Origin: Pseudomonas putida
Lineage (GTDB): Bacteria > Pseudomonadota > Gammaproteobacteria > Pseudomonadales > Pseudomonadaceae
Reading direction: 5' to 3'
Length of the DNA stretch: 64,000 bases
Assembly: GCF_025905425.1 (NCBI RefSeq)
Contig: NZ_CP109603.1
Coordinates: 4,666,501 to 4,730,500 of the forward strand
Positions 28,807-37,537 of this stretch are shown here, one piece after another. The stretch's first letter is position 1. Each line of letters opens with the position of its first letter. Under the pieces are notes generated by a model. That model did no database searches. It saw nothing but the letters and a program-made list of their open reading frames with translations, and was not told where the DNA came from. The translations under genes were made by a program, and so were the position numbers.

Positions 28807-31800
28807 CAGAGTTTCTCCACTTTGACGAGGAACGACTTGGACTCCGGCGTCTGGGTATTGCCATCACCCAGGAACGGCACCAGGGTGTTGGTCAGGTAGC
28901 CGTGCCGGGTCGCCCCGGTGAAGCCCCAGTGCAGCGGGATGCCGATCTGGTGAACGGTCTGGTTGTTGACCTGCAGCGGGCGAATCCGCTTGGTCACCAC
29001 CGCCACTGCATCGATATGCCCACGCTTGCTCGACACCCGCACCCGGTCACCCGCCTTGATGCCCTTCTCGTTCGCCAGCACCTCGCCGATCTCGACAAAC
29101 TGCTCGGGCTGGGCGATGGCGTTGAGCCGGCAATGCTTGCTCCAGAAGTGGAAGTGCTCGGTCAGCCGGTAGGTGGTCGCCGCGTAGGGGAATTCATCAT
29201 GGGTGCCGAGGGTGTCCCACACCGAATCGAAGATCCGCCCGGCCGGGTTGCTGGTGGCCTTCTTGTTCTGCGGGTGCAGCGGGTTGATGCCGATCGGTGT
29301 TTCGAACGGCTCGTAATGCTCGGGGAACGGGCCTTCGGCCATCTTGTCGATGGCGAAGAACCGCGCCACGCCCTCGGGGTTCATGATGAACGGGTTCATC
29401 CCGGCTTCCGGTGGCGAATCGACCTTGAAGTCGGGCACGTCGGTGCCGGTCCAGGCCTTGCCGTTCCACCACACCAGGCGCTTTTTCTCTGGGTCCCAGG
29501 GCTTGCCTTGTGGGTCGCAGGAGGCACGGTTGTAGAGAATGCGGCGGTTGGCCGGCCAGGCCCAGGCCCAGTTCTGCACCTGGTGCATGCCGTACGGGTC
29601 GCTGTTGTCACGGCGGGCCATCTGGTTGCCCTGCTCGGTCCAGCTGCCGGCGAAAATCCAGCAGCCCGACGCGGTGCTGCCGTCATCCTTGAGCTGGCCG
29701 AAGCCCGACAGCTGTTGCCCAGCCTTGAGCACCGCCCCCGTTGGGTCGGTGACGTCGGTCACGGCCCAGCCGTTCATTTCTTTGGCCAGCTCCTCCGGAG
29801 ACGGCTCTTCAGGGATCTTGTACGGCCAGCTGATGTTCATCAGGGCATCGGGGTAGGCGCCACCCTCGGCCTGGTAGCGTTGGCGCAGGCGCAGGAACAG
29901 CTCGCTCATGATGTGCACGTCGGTGCGGGTCTGGCCCGGGCCGTCAGCGCCCTTCCAGTGCCACTGCAGCCAGCGGCTGCTGTTGACCAGCGAACCATCC
30001 TCCTCGGCGAAGCAGGTGGTGGGCAGGCGGATCACTTCGGTCTGGATGTTGGCCGTGTCGACATCGTTGAACGGCCCGGCGTTGCGCCAGAACTCCGAGG
30101 TTTCGGTGGCCAGCGGGTCCATGATCACCAGCCACTTGAGCTTGCCCAGCGCCGCGGTGACGCGGTTCTTGTCCGGCAGCGCGGCAATCGGGTTGAAGCC
30201 CTGGCAGACGTAACCGTTGACCTTGCCCTGGCTCATCATCTCGAACATGCGCAGCACGTCATAGGCCGGCACATCGAGCTTGGGCAGCCAGTCGTAGCCC
30301 CAGTTGTTTTCCGCCGTGGCATTGGCGCCATACCAGGCCTTCATCAGGCTGACGTGGAACTTGCCGTAGTTCTGCCAGTAGGAAAGTTGCCCAGGCCGCA
30401 GGGGCTTGGAGGCGCGTTTGTCGATGAAGGCGGCGTAGTCCTGCTCGGCATCACCGGCCAGGGTCAGGTAGCCCGGCAGCGAGTTGGAGAGCAGGCCGAG
30501 GTCGGTCAGGCCCTGGATGTTGGAGTGCCCACGCAAGGCGTTGACCCCGCCGCCCGGCATGCCAACGTTACCCAGCAGCAGCTGGACCATCGCCGCACTG
30601 CGGATAATCTGCGCACCGATCGAATGCTGGGTCCAGCCCAGCGCGTAGAGGATCGTCATGGTCTTGCCCGGTACCGAGCACGTGGCGATCTCTTCCCAGA
30701 TCTTCATCATGGCGTCCTGCGGCATGCCACAGGTCATGCTGGCGAGTTCCGGGGTGTAGCGGCTGTAGTGCTGTTTCATCAACTGGAACACGCAACGCGG
30801 GTGCTGCAGAGTCGGGTCGACCTTGGCGAAGCCGTCCTCACCCAACTCGTAGCCCCAGCCGGACTTGTCGGCGTACACGCGCTTGGCCGCGTCGTAGCCG
30901 CTGAACAGCCCGTCCTCGAAGCCGTAGCTTTCTTTGACGATGAACGACACGTCGGTGTAGTTGCGCACGTACTCGTGCTGGATCTTGTCAGTGCTGAGCA
31001 GGTAGTTGATCAGCCCGCCCATGAAGGCGATGTCGCTGCCGGTGCGGATGGGCGCGTAGTAGTCCGCCACCGAGGCGGTACGGGTAAACCGCGGGTCGAC
31101 CACGATCAGCCGCGCCTTGTTGTGCGCCTTGGCCTCAGTCACCCACTTGAAGCCGCACGGATGCGCTTCTGCTGCGTTGCCCCCCATCACCAGGACCAGA
31201 TTCGCGTTGGCGATATCGGACCAATGGTTGGTCATGGCACCACGGCCGTACGTCGGGGCAAGACTTGCCACCGTCGGGCCATGTCAGACACGTGCTTGGT
31301 TATCGAACCCCAGCATGCCGGTTGCGCGGACGACCTTGTGGGTCAGGTAGCCAGCCTCGCTGGAGGCGGCGGAGGCAGCGAGAAAACCGGTGGTGAGCCA
31401 ACGGTTGACGGTGTGCCCCTGGGCGTTTTTCTCGATGAAGTTGGCGTCGCGGTCCTGCTTCATCAGATCAGCGATGCGGTCGAGCGCTTCGTCCCACTCC
31501 ACCCGCACCCACTCGTTGCTGCCTGGCTTGCGCACTTGTGGGTACTGCAGGCGGCTCGGGCTGTGGATAAAGTCCAGCAGGCCCGCGCCTTTCGGGCACA
31601 GGGTGCCGCGGTTGACGGGGTGGTCAGCGTCGCCTTCGATATGGATGATGCTCTGCTTGACGTTCTTGCCCGCATCGCCCTGGCTGTACATGATCAGGCC
31701 GCAGCCGACCGAGCAGTAGGGGCAGGTGTTGCGGGTTTCGAGGGTGTGCGCCAGCTTGAAGTGACGCACCTGCTCGGCGAATGCCGGCGTCGGGGCCATG

Positions 31801-31874
31801 CCCAACGCCGCCAGGCTCGAGCCTCCAAGGCCGACGGCGGCGACCTTGAAGAATTGCCGACGGTTAAGGTCCAT
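28806..31874 (-). CDS. fdoG: selenocysteine-containing formate dehydrogenase alpha subunit
   Basis: 1022 residues when the UGA at 31284-31286 is read as selenocysteine (residue 197). Twin-arginine signal [18 protein letters not shown], a 4Fe-4S motif CPYCSVGCG (C51, C54, C58, with C93), and the molybdopterin-guanine dinucleotide fold with SHG-like [20 protein letters not shown] around the active-site Sec. The C-terminal part ends [11 protein letters not shown]. Oxidises formate to CO2 in the periplasm. Without read-through the coding region would split in two. Length matches E. coli FdoG (about 1016). Confidence 0.95.
31255..31272 (-). promoter_or_regulatory. bacterial SECIS element of fdoG
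   Basis: Begins 12 bases after the UGA. RNA GGUGGCAAGUCUUGCCCC folds as GG, a bulged U, GGCA, loop AGUCU, UGCC, CC, which is the same layout as the E. coli fdhF/fdoG hairpin (GG-U-UGCA-GGUC-UGCA-CC). The bulged U and the GU in the loop are the bases SelB reads. The distance from UGA is also conserved. Confidence 0.85.
31284..31286 (-). other. selenocysteine codon (in-frame UGA) of fdoG
   Basis: Reads V-Sec-H-G-P-T between two in-frame halves of a single formate dehydrogenase alpha gene. Downstream SECIS, selA, selB and a UCA tRNA support recoding. Automatic annotation would call two truncated genes here. Confidence 0.93.
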
Positions 31875-32011
31875 CGTGCACTCCTGATCAGGTTTTGAGC
31901 ACCTGGCACGTGGCCGGCGCCTCTAAGTCATCACGGCGGTGGCACAGAAGCTGGCCACCAATGAATAACTGTAGTCAAAGAATCCCGATCAGGAGTGACG
32001 CCCACACCTGC

Positions 32012-32788
32012 CTATCCGGCGGACGCCCCTTCTCGCGGCAGATTGCGCACCACATTCAGCGCCCCACTGCTTTGCGCCACCGGCATGATCTCGATGGTGT
32101 TGATGTTCACATGCGCGGGCTGGTCTGCAATCCACGCCACCGTGGCAGCGATATCCTCCGGCAGGATGGCCTCTACGTCACGGTACAGCGCCTGCACTGC
32201 CTCCAGATCGCCTTTGAGGCGCACCACCGAGAAGTCAGTGCCCGAACACAGGCCCGGTTCGATATTGCTCACCCGAACGCGAGTACCGGCCAGGTCGGCA
32301 CGCAGGTTCAGGCTGAACTGGCGAACGAAAGCCTTGCTGGCGCCATACACGTTGCCGCCTGGGTAGGGGTAAGTGCCGGCGATGGAGCCTATGTTGATGA
32401 TCATCCCGCTGTCCGCCGCCACCATCTGCGGCAGGATCTTGTGGGTGACCATGGCCAGGCCGGTGACGTTGGTGTCGATCATCCGCTGCCAGTTTTCGGC
32501 GCTGCTGGCCTGGGCGCGATCGACGCCCAGCGCCAGCCCGGCGTTGTTGACCAGCAAGTCGATCTGCAGCGAAGCATCACGGATCTGCTCGACCGCCGCC
32601 TCAAGCGACACAGGGTCGGTGACATCGAGGGCCAGGGGGATGAAATTGACCCCAAGTTCACCTTCCAGTGCTAGCAGTTTGTCCATGCGCCGGGCGCCGC
32701 CGATCACGCGGTAGCCCTTGGCAACCAGGGTACGACAAATGGCACGGCCGAACCCCGAGGAGGCGCCGGTTACGAATGCGGTTTTCAT
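32012..32788 (-). CDS. YdfG-like 3-hydroxy acid dehydrogenase (short-chain dehydrogenase)
   Basis: 258 residues, classical SDR: TGASSGFG cofactor motif, NNAGLALG, catalytic S135, Y148 and K152 (IGSIAG, YGASK). The stretches GGNVYGASKAFVRQFSLNLRADL, IEPGLCSGTDFSVVRLKGD and PAHVNINTIEIMPV strongly resemble E. coli YdfG, an NADP 3-hydroxy acid / L-allo-threonine / malonic semialdehyde reductase. Last gene of an operon with a permease and a 2-oxoglutarate dioxygenase (gaps 22 and 31 bp); it may oxidise the hydroxylated product. Confidence 0.88.
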   Translation of the reverse strand: MKTAFVTGASSGFGRAICRTLVAKGYRVIGGARRMDKLLALEGELGVNFIPLALDVTDPVSLEAAVEQIRDASLQIDLLVNNAGLALGVDRAQASSAENWQRMIDTNVTGLAMVTHKILPQMVAADSGMIINIGSIAGTYPYPGGNVYGASKAFVRQFSLNLRADLAGTRVRVSNIEPGLCSGTDFSVVRLKGDLEAVQALYRDVEAILPEDIAATVAWIADQPAHVNINTIEIMPVAQSSGALNVVRNLPREGASAG

Positions 32789-32810
32789 CAGTTATCTCCG
32801 GTTGGGTAAG

Positions 32811-33596
32811 TCAGACCAGGTACTTCACGCCCAGGCTGGTGAACAGGCACAGCATCGAGAACACCAACACTTTGCGCACCACGTCGTTGCCTTTGCGCAA
32901 GGCCAGGGCACTGCCCATGTGGTTGCCGAGAATGTTGCAGGCCACCAGTGGCAGGGCGAGCAGGTACACAACCTTGCCAGCCATGATGAAAGCCACCAGC
33001 GCGCCGATGTTGGAGGCGAAGTTGAAGGTCTTGGAGTTGGCCGAGCTGGAGACCAGGTCCATGCGCAGCAGGTAATGGAAGGCGATGATGAACATGCTGC
33101 CGGTGCCGGGGCCGAAGAAGCCGTCATAGAAGCCGATGGTCAGGCAGGTCAGCGGCACCACGGTGTACAGCATGCGCGGTGACAGCTCGCGCTCCTCGAC
33201 CGGACGGTCCTTGGGGGTGAGGAAGATCAGGATGCCGAACGGGATCAGCGCCAGGATGATCTTGCCCACGGTCTCCTGGGAGATCGACACGATCAGGTGC
33301 GCCCCCAGGTAGGCGCCGAGCAACGAGAACGGCACCCCGACCAGCGCCACTTTCCAGACCATCTTGCTGTTGGCCAGGAAGTTGCGAATGGCCGCCAGCG
33401 TGCCGAGGGTGCTGACCAGTTTTTCCTGACCAAGGGCCACCTGGGGCGGCATGCCTACCAGCAGAAAACCAGGTACCAGAAACAGCCCGCCGCCGCCGGC
33501 AATACTGTCGACAAAACCTGCAATGAACGCGATCGCCCCCAGCATCAGGATCGCCAGCAGCCAGTGTTCCGCCCAGAAAGCGCCTAACAGTTCCAT
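32811..33596 (-). CDS. TSUP family membrane permease (TauE/SafE-like)
   Basis: 261 residues, about eight membrane helices. Family features: an N-terminal IAGFVDSIAGGGGLFLVPGFLLVGMPPQVALGQEKL (glycine-rich repeat 1) and YDGFFGPGTGSMFIIAFHYLLRMDLV (repeat 2). Relatives move sulfite, sulfoacetate or other organic anions, often exporting. Substrate unknown here; the neighbours suggest an amino-acid-derived acid. Middle gene of the dioxygenase operon. Confidence 0.88.
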   Translation of the reverse strand: MELLGAFWAEHWLLAILMLGAIAFIAGFVDSIAGGGGLFLVPGFLLVGMPPQVALGQEKLVSTLGTLAAIRNFLANSKMVWKVALVGVPFSLLGAYLGAHLIVSISQETVGKIILALIPFGILIFLTPKDRPVEERELSPRMLYTVVPLTCLTIGFYDGFFGPGTGSMFIIAFHYLLRMDLVSSSANSKTFNFASNIGALVAFIMAGKVVYLLALPLVACNILGNHMGSALALRKGNDVVRKVLVFSMLCLFTSLGVKYLV

Positions 33597-33627
33597 ATCG
33601 TTACTTCCATCGAGTCATTGAGTGAGA

Positions 33628-34653
33628 TCAGGAGCGCACTTCGTAGAGGTGATCGGCGCGAGCGAAATGCACACGGTTCAGGTCGTTGACCGCGAACAGG
33701 CGCAACAACCAGCGGTCGGCACCGTCGTTCTGCGGCTCGAAGCCATCCCGGGCATGCAACACGCGCTGATTCTTGAAAATCATGAAATCGCCCGGCAGCA
33801 GCAGGTGCGGCTCATCGAAGCGGCGGGTCTCAAGCACGCCGCGCAGGCTAGCCAGGGCTTGCTCGGCACGCAGGTTCAGGCCGTGGGTGTTCTCGCTGTC
33901 GAAACGGCACAACCACTCGCCCGCATTGCCACGTGCCAGCACGGGCAGTTCGGCGGTGCATCGCCGATTGGCGGTGAACGAGTCGGGGCGACGGATTTCG
34001 AACTGTGGCAGGCAGAGTTCGCGCACGGTGGCCGAGGGCAGCGACGCCACTACCGCATCGAGGTTGACCAGCGTTGTGCTGATACGTGGGTCGCAGCGCA
34101 TGCCGAAAAACGACAGGTACTCCGGGCAGCAGGATGCCGTGCCCAGGGGTTCGGATGACAACGGCAAGTCCGGGTTGTCGACGTGGTAGGAAAAACGCAG
34201 CCGCGAGCCGTGGGAGCTCTTGTGGCTGGACGAGGTGCGCGCCGGGATGACATGGCGGAACAGGCGCCCGTCGTTCTCCCCTTCATAAACGATCGGGTTT
34301 ATCCCCATCAGGCTCTGCATGGTCAGGCTGACCAGGCAAGCTATTGGCGTGCTGCGCGGGCTGAGTACCCCGGAGTACGGCGTGGGGGGAACGTCACGGT
34401 CGCGTGGGCAGTTGCGCACGATCATGCAGGTCAACTGCGGGTCTTCGACGAAACCACGGATCTGCTGACAGAGTGCCTTGCCCAGCACCTCCTGTGCCTG
34501 ATCCTTGAGCTGAGGGTAGAGCTCTTTGCTGGTTTCGAAATCGAGGGGGGTATTGTTCAGTAAGGTTTGCCAGGCACTTGAGGTAACCCAAGGCAGGCGG
34601 ATCTCCAGTGAGGTCTGAGGCTCGGCTCCTTGTTGCAGGTGTGCGCTTTCCAT
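33628..34653 (-). CDS. Fe(II)/2-oxoglutarate dioxygenase, clavaminate synthase/VioC/AsnO-like
   Basis: 341 residues, no signal peptide. Iron ligands H157 and D159 (FSYHVDNPDLP) and distal H300 (QRVLHARDGF), with the 2-oxoglutarate-binding Arg in DRWLLRLFAVNDLNR. The layout HxD, a mid CLPQFEIRRPDSF strand, then the late His and Arg, is like amino-acid hydroxylases such as VioC (Arg) and AsnO (Asn), not like sulfonate TauD. Taurine dioxygenase is the alternative. First gene of the operon. Its promoter region holds the MocR palindrome. Confidence 0.78.
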   Translation of the reverse strand: MESAHLQQGAEPQTSLEIRLPWVTSSAWQTLLNNTPLDFETSKELYPQLKDQAQEVLGKALCQQIRGFVEDPQLTCMIVRNCPRDRDVPPTPYSGVLSPRSTPIACLVSLTMQSLMGINPIVYEGENDGRLFRHVIPARTSSSHKSSHGSRLRFSYHVDNPDLPLSSEPLGTASCCPEYLSFFGMRCDPRISTTLVNLDAVVASLPSATVRELCLPQFEIRRPDSFTANRRCTAELPVLARGNAGEWLCRFDSENTHGLNLRAEQALASLRGVLETRRFDEPHLLLPGDFMIFKNQRVLHARDGFEPQNDGADRWLLRLFAVNDLNRVHFARADHLYEVRS

Positions 34654-35094
34654 TTCGAGTGATATTCCATTGAGCTAGCTTGAGGCCATTCGGTGTCGTG
34701 CTAAGCCGGGCAGAGGCGGCAGACGTTGTCTTTTTTTGAAGCCGTTCACAGCTGTGCGATGGGAATGGCGGGGGCATCTCAGGCACCCGCGAATTGCATC
34801 GACTCAATCATTGTAATTACAAAAATAGAATCGACTCAATCCATTTCATCAAGAAGGAAGATCATCGATTGAATCGATTCAATCAACTCATTGATTTCAA
34901 AAGATTTCTAACAAGCAGAATCTGGATACTGGAGGAACAGGCCAAAATCTGCAGAAAACAACACCTTTAGCCCCCTGAGCTTGCGAGCGAAAATCATCTA
35001 AATCGATGCAATTTGCCTACAAGAAAACACAATTACTCCTATCCGACCTTTCGTGCTAGGCTTCCGCGTTCTTGCAGCTTTTGGTGCCATTTCT
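34654..35094. other. 441-bp divergent promoter region between dioxygenase and MocR genes
   Basis: No gene supported here. Besides the operator array at 34798-34884, the stretch is unusually AT-rich for this genome, consistent with a regulatory region. Around 34999-35020 another AATCGATGCAATTTG lies closer to the MocR gene and may be a fourth, weaker repeat. Small open frames in this gap have no ribosome site or family support. Confidence 0.5.
34798..34884. promoter_or_regulatory. repeat operator array for the MocR regulator
   Basis: A perfect 18-bp palindrome GATTGAATCGATTCAATC at 34867-34884 and two direct copies of the half-pattern ATCGACTCAATC at 34798-34809 and 34830-34841, spaced 32 bp (about three turns), the third copy ATCGATTCAATC lying in the palindrome at 34873. 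Candidate minus-strand promoter: TTGAGT (34839-34834), 18 bp, TACAAT (34815-34810), so the repeats sit on and just beyond it. MocR proteins bind such tandem repeats. Confidence 0.68.
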
Positions 35095-36489
35095 ATGTGG
35101 GTTCCTCACTACAGCGACCTGGCGCAGCCGGTCTATCTGATGATCGCCGACGCCCTTGAACAGGACATCGGCAGTGGCCGGCTGGTCGCTGGCGAACGCC
35201 TGCCGACCCTCAAGGACCTGGCCGAGTCATTGAACGTGACGCCTGGCACCATCGGGCGAGCCTATGACGAAGCAGCCAAACGTGGCCTGGTGGTGGGCGA
35301 GGTCGGACGCGGAACCTTCGTGCTGCAGCAACGCCAGGCACATGCCCCAGCCTCGGCAGCCCGCCCCGCGCCTGCGCCAGCTGAGCGCGAGAGTGGGCAG
35401 ATCGACCTTTCGATCATCAAACCCAATGACGCTCACATGACTGACTGGTTGCGCGGGGCGATAAACGAGCTGGCCGATTCACCCGATCTGGGCCAGGTGC
35501 TCGACTACGTCACCGAGGGTGGCCATGCGACGCACAAGCAGGCCGGAGCGGCGTGGATTCAACGCTGGTTACCCGAAGCCAACTGGCAGCAGGTGGTACT
35601 GACCTCAGGTGCCCAGCACGGCCTGTTGGTGGCCATCAGCAGCCTGTCCAAAAGCGACGACGTCATACTGTGCGAGTCATTCTGCTACCCAGGCATCATT
35701 TCGCTGGCCCATAGCATGGGGCGCCGACTGCGCGGCGTGGCCATGGACGAACATGGCCTGATTCCAGAGGCCCTGCGCGCGGCGTGCCTGGAGCACCGCC
35801 CTTCCCTGCTGGTGTGCGTGACCACCCACCAGAATCCGACCAACTCGATCATGCCCCACGCGCGCCGTGAAGCCATCGCTGCCATTGCCCGCGAGTTCGA
35901 CCTGTTCATCGTCGATGACGATATCTATGGTTTTCTTGAGCCGGCACCTGGCTACAAGCCTTTGGCGGCCTATGCACCTGAGCGCTCGGTGTACCTGACC
36001 AGCCTGTCCAAGAGCGTGCTCCCAGCGTTGCGGATCGGTTACCTGTATGCCCCGCCGCAGACCCTCTCGCGGCTCTCATCGATGGTGCGCAGCAGCGTCT
36101 GGATGCCATCGCCGTTGATGGCGCAACTGGCCAGCAACCTGATCAACAGCGGCATGGCCGACCAACTGGTGCAGGTGCAGCAGGACGAAGCAGCCGCGCG
36201 CCAGCAAATGGCCCGCGAAATCCTCGGCAAGTACAAGATCCGCAGCCAGCCCAACAGTTTCCATATCTGGCTGGAGCTGCCCGAGGCCTGGACCAGCGAC
36301 GAATTTGCCAACCTGGCCCGCAACAATGGCGTCACGGTGGTCAGTGGTAGCCAGTTCTTGCCGGAGCGCAGCCATGCCACCTGCGGCGTGCGCATCGCCC
36401 TGATGACGCCAAGCCGCGCGGAACTAGGCTTTGCCCTGACCAAGCTGGTCAGCCTGCTGGACTCGCCGGAGCCTCGGCTTTTTTACTAG
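35095..36489 (+). CDS. MocR/GntR-type regulator with aminotransferase-like PLP domain
   Basis: 464 residues from ATG 35095 (MWVPHYSDLAQPVYLMI). N-terminal GntR winged helix (about 8-78; DLAESLNVTPGTIGRAYDEAAKRGLVVGEVGRGTF), a linker, then a type I aminotransferase fold with YGFLEPAPGY, FIVDDDIYGF and Schiff-base K306 in LTSLSKSVLPALRIGYL. MocR proteins sense amino-acid-like ligands through PLP. Divergent from the dioxygenase operon, so it is the likely local regulator. An in-frame GTG upstream at 35053 is unsupported. Confidence 0.9.
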   Translation: MWVPHYSDLAQPVYLMIADALEQDIGSGRLVAGERLPTLKDLAESLNVTPGTIGRAYDEAAKRGLVVGEVGRGTFVLQQRQAHAPASAARPAPAPAERESGQIDLSIIKPNDAHMTDWLRGAINELADSPDLGQVLDYVTEGGHATHKQAGAAWIQRWLPEANWQQVVLTSGAQHGLLVAISSLSKSDDVILCESFCYPGIISLAHSMGRRLRGVAMDEHGLIPEALRAACLEHRPSLLVCVTTHQNPTNSIMPHARREAIAAIAREFDLFIVDDDIYGFLEPAPGYKPLAAYAPERSVYLTSLSKSVLPALRIGYLYAPPQTLSRLSSMVRSSVWMPSPLMAQLASNLINSGMADQLVQVQQDEAAARQQMAREILGKYKIRSQPNSFHIWLELPEAWTSDEFANLARNNGVTVVSGSQFLPERSHATCGVRIALMTPSRAELGFALTKLVSLLDSPEPRLFY

Positions 36490-36629
36490 CGACGGTGATA
36501 TCCAACCCCGGACTCTTGATAGCTGATGACGCCATGCCCGCTTACTGGCGTAGCGGCATCAGCCGTCTGTCTCGGGTCGGCATCAATTTCAGAAGCGGAC
36601 TACATCCACAAACAACAATCGCCTGCTAG

Positions 36630-36866
36630 GTTGCCGAAAAATCCTCGACTTCCGCCCGCTTCCCGCTTTCATCCAGCACGCTTGCAGAACGAAGCGCCGC
36701 CCTTCCAGCAAACCCCTATGCGTCACTGCCAGGCTTCACATTACTGGGGGGTGGCCTGCCCATCATGGATGCTAACGGCCAGCATATCGGCGGCATTGGT
36801 ATCAGCGGCGCAACGCCGGAACTCGACGCGCAATTTGCCCAGGCAGCGTTGGATGGCGATGCATGA
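36630..36866 (+). pseudogene. 5'-truncated remnant of a GlcG/HbpS (DUF336) heme-binding gene
   Basis: The reading frame VAEKSSTSARF...LPANPYASLPGFTLLGGGLPIM...IGGIGISGATPELDAQFAQAALDG, ending TGA at 36866, is the C-terminal part of the GlcG/HbpS family. It is preceded by TAG and has no recognisable N-terminal half or start, so the 5' part is lost. It fills most of the otherwise empty 36490-36976 gap. Decay product; gene function in the ancestor unknown. Confidence 0.75.
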
Positions 36867-36917
36867 ACCTGCAACATCAACGCCTCCGTCTCCCGACCAT
36901 GATCATGTCTTGCACAT

Positions 36918-36947
36918 AAAAAAACCCAGAGCAAATGCCCTGGGTTT
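36918..36947 (-). terminator. intrinsic terminator of ssb
   Basis: Minus-strand RNA AAACCCAGGGCATTTGCTCTGGGTTTTTTT: stem AACCCAG/CTGGGTT with a short loop and a seven-T run. It lies 29 bp after the ssb stop. Confidence 0.85.
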
Positions 36948-36976
36948 CGGTGTAGCAACAACGTTTACCGCTCTGG

Positions 36977-37528
36977 TCAGAACGGAATATCGTCATCAAA
37001 GCTGTCAAAGTCAGCAGCCGGCTGCGGCGCTGGCTGCTGCGGCGCAGGACGCTGTGGCGCCTGCTGCGGGCGCTGGGCCTGCTGACGTGGCGGGGCCTGG
37101 TTGTACTGTTGCTGCTGGCCACCCTGGTTGTAGTTGTTGCCACCACCCTGGTTGTACTGGTCGCCGCCACCTTGCTGGTTCTGCGGACGGCCGCCCAGCA
37201 GTTGCATGGTGCCGTTGATGTCGACGATGATTTCGGTGGTGTAACGCTTGATGCCGTCTTTTTCCCACTCGCGGGTCTGCAGCTTGCCTTCGATGTACAC
37301 CTGCGAACCCTTGCGCAGGTATTCACCGGCGATTTCGGCAACCTTGCCGAACAGCGACACACGGTGCCACTCGGTACGCTCGACCTTCTGGCCCGACTGC
37401 TTGTCGGTCCACTGCTCGCTGGTAGCCAGGCTCAGGTTGGTCACGGCGTTACCGTTGGGCAGGTAGCGGACTTCGGGATCCTGGCCACAGGTGCCGACCA
37501 GAATGACTTTGTTAACCCCACGGGCCAT
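36977..37528 (-). CDS. ssb: single-stranded DNA-binding protein
   Basis: 183 residues. OB-fold in the first 110 residues ([69 protein letters not shown]), then a Gln/Asn/Gly-rich disordered linker ([15 protein letters not shown]) and the acidic C-terminal tip [11 protein letters not shown] used to recruit repair and replication partners. Nine bp after the YajR-like gene, so co-transcribed; terminator follows. SSB next to uvrA is a common Pseudomonas order. Confidence 0.96.
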   Translation of the reverse strand: MARGVNKVILVGTCGQDPEVRYLPNGNAVTNLSLATSEQWTDKQSGQKVERTEWHRVSLFGKVAEIAGEYLRKGSQVYIEGKLQTREWEKDGIKRYTTEIIVDINGTMQLLGGRPQNQQGGGDQYNQGGGNNYNQGGQQQQYNQAPPRQQAQRPQQAPQRPAPQQPAPQPAADFDSFDDDIPF

Positions 37529-37537
37529 AACGTTCTC

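Larger units (their letters stand above)
36490..36976. other. 487-bp gap holding a pseudogene and the ssb terminator
   Basis: Between the MocR gene and the end of ssb. It contains the GlcG/HbpS remnant (36630-36866) and the ssb terminator (36918-36947). The stretch 36490-36629 shows no ORF with family features. Nothing else seen. Confidence 0.55.

Noticed and set aside
28806..31271. fdoG as a stand-alone gene starting at 31271
   Set aside because: It lacks the Tat signal and the 4Fe-4S domain, and the UGA with SECIS shows it continues from 31874.
28902..31898. About 1000-codon plus-strand frame opposite fdoG
   Set aside because: Shadow of the GC-rich fdoG gene; composition is skewed and the opposite strand has clear catalytic motifs.
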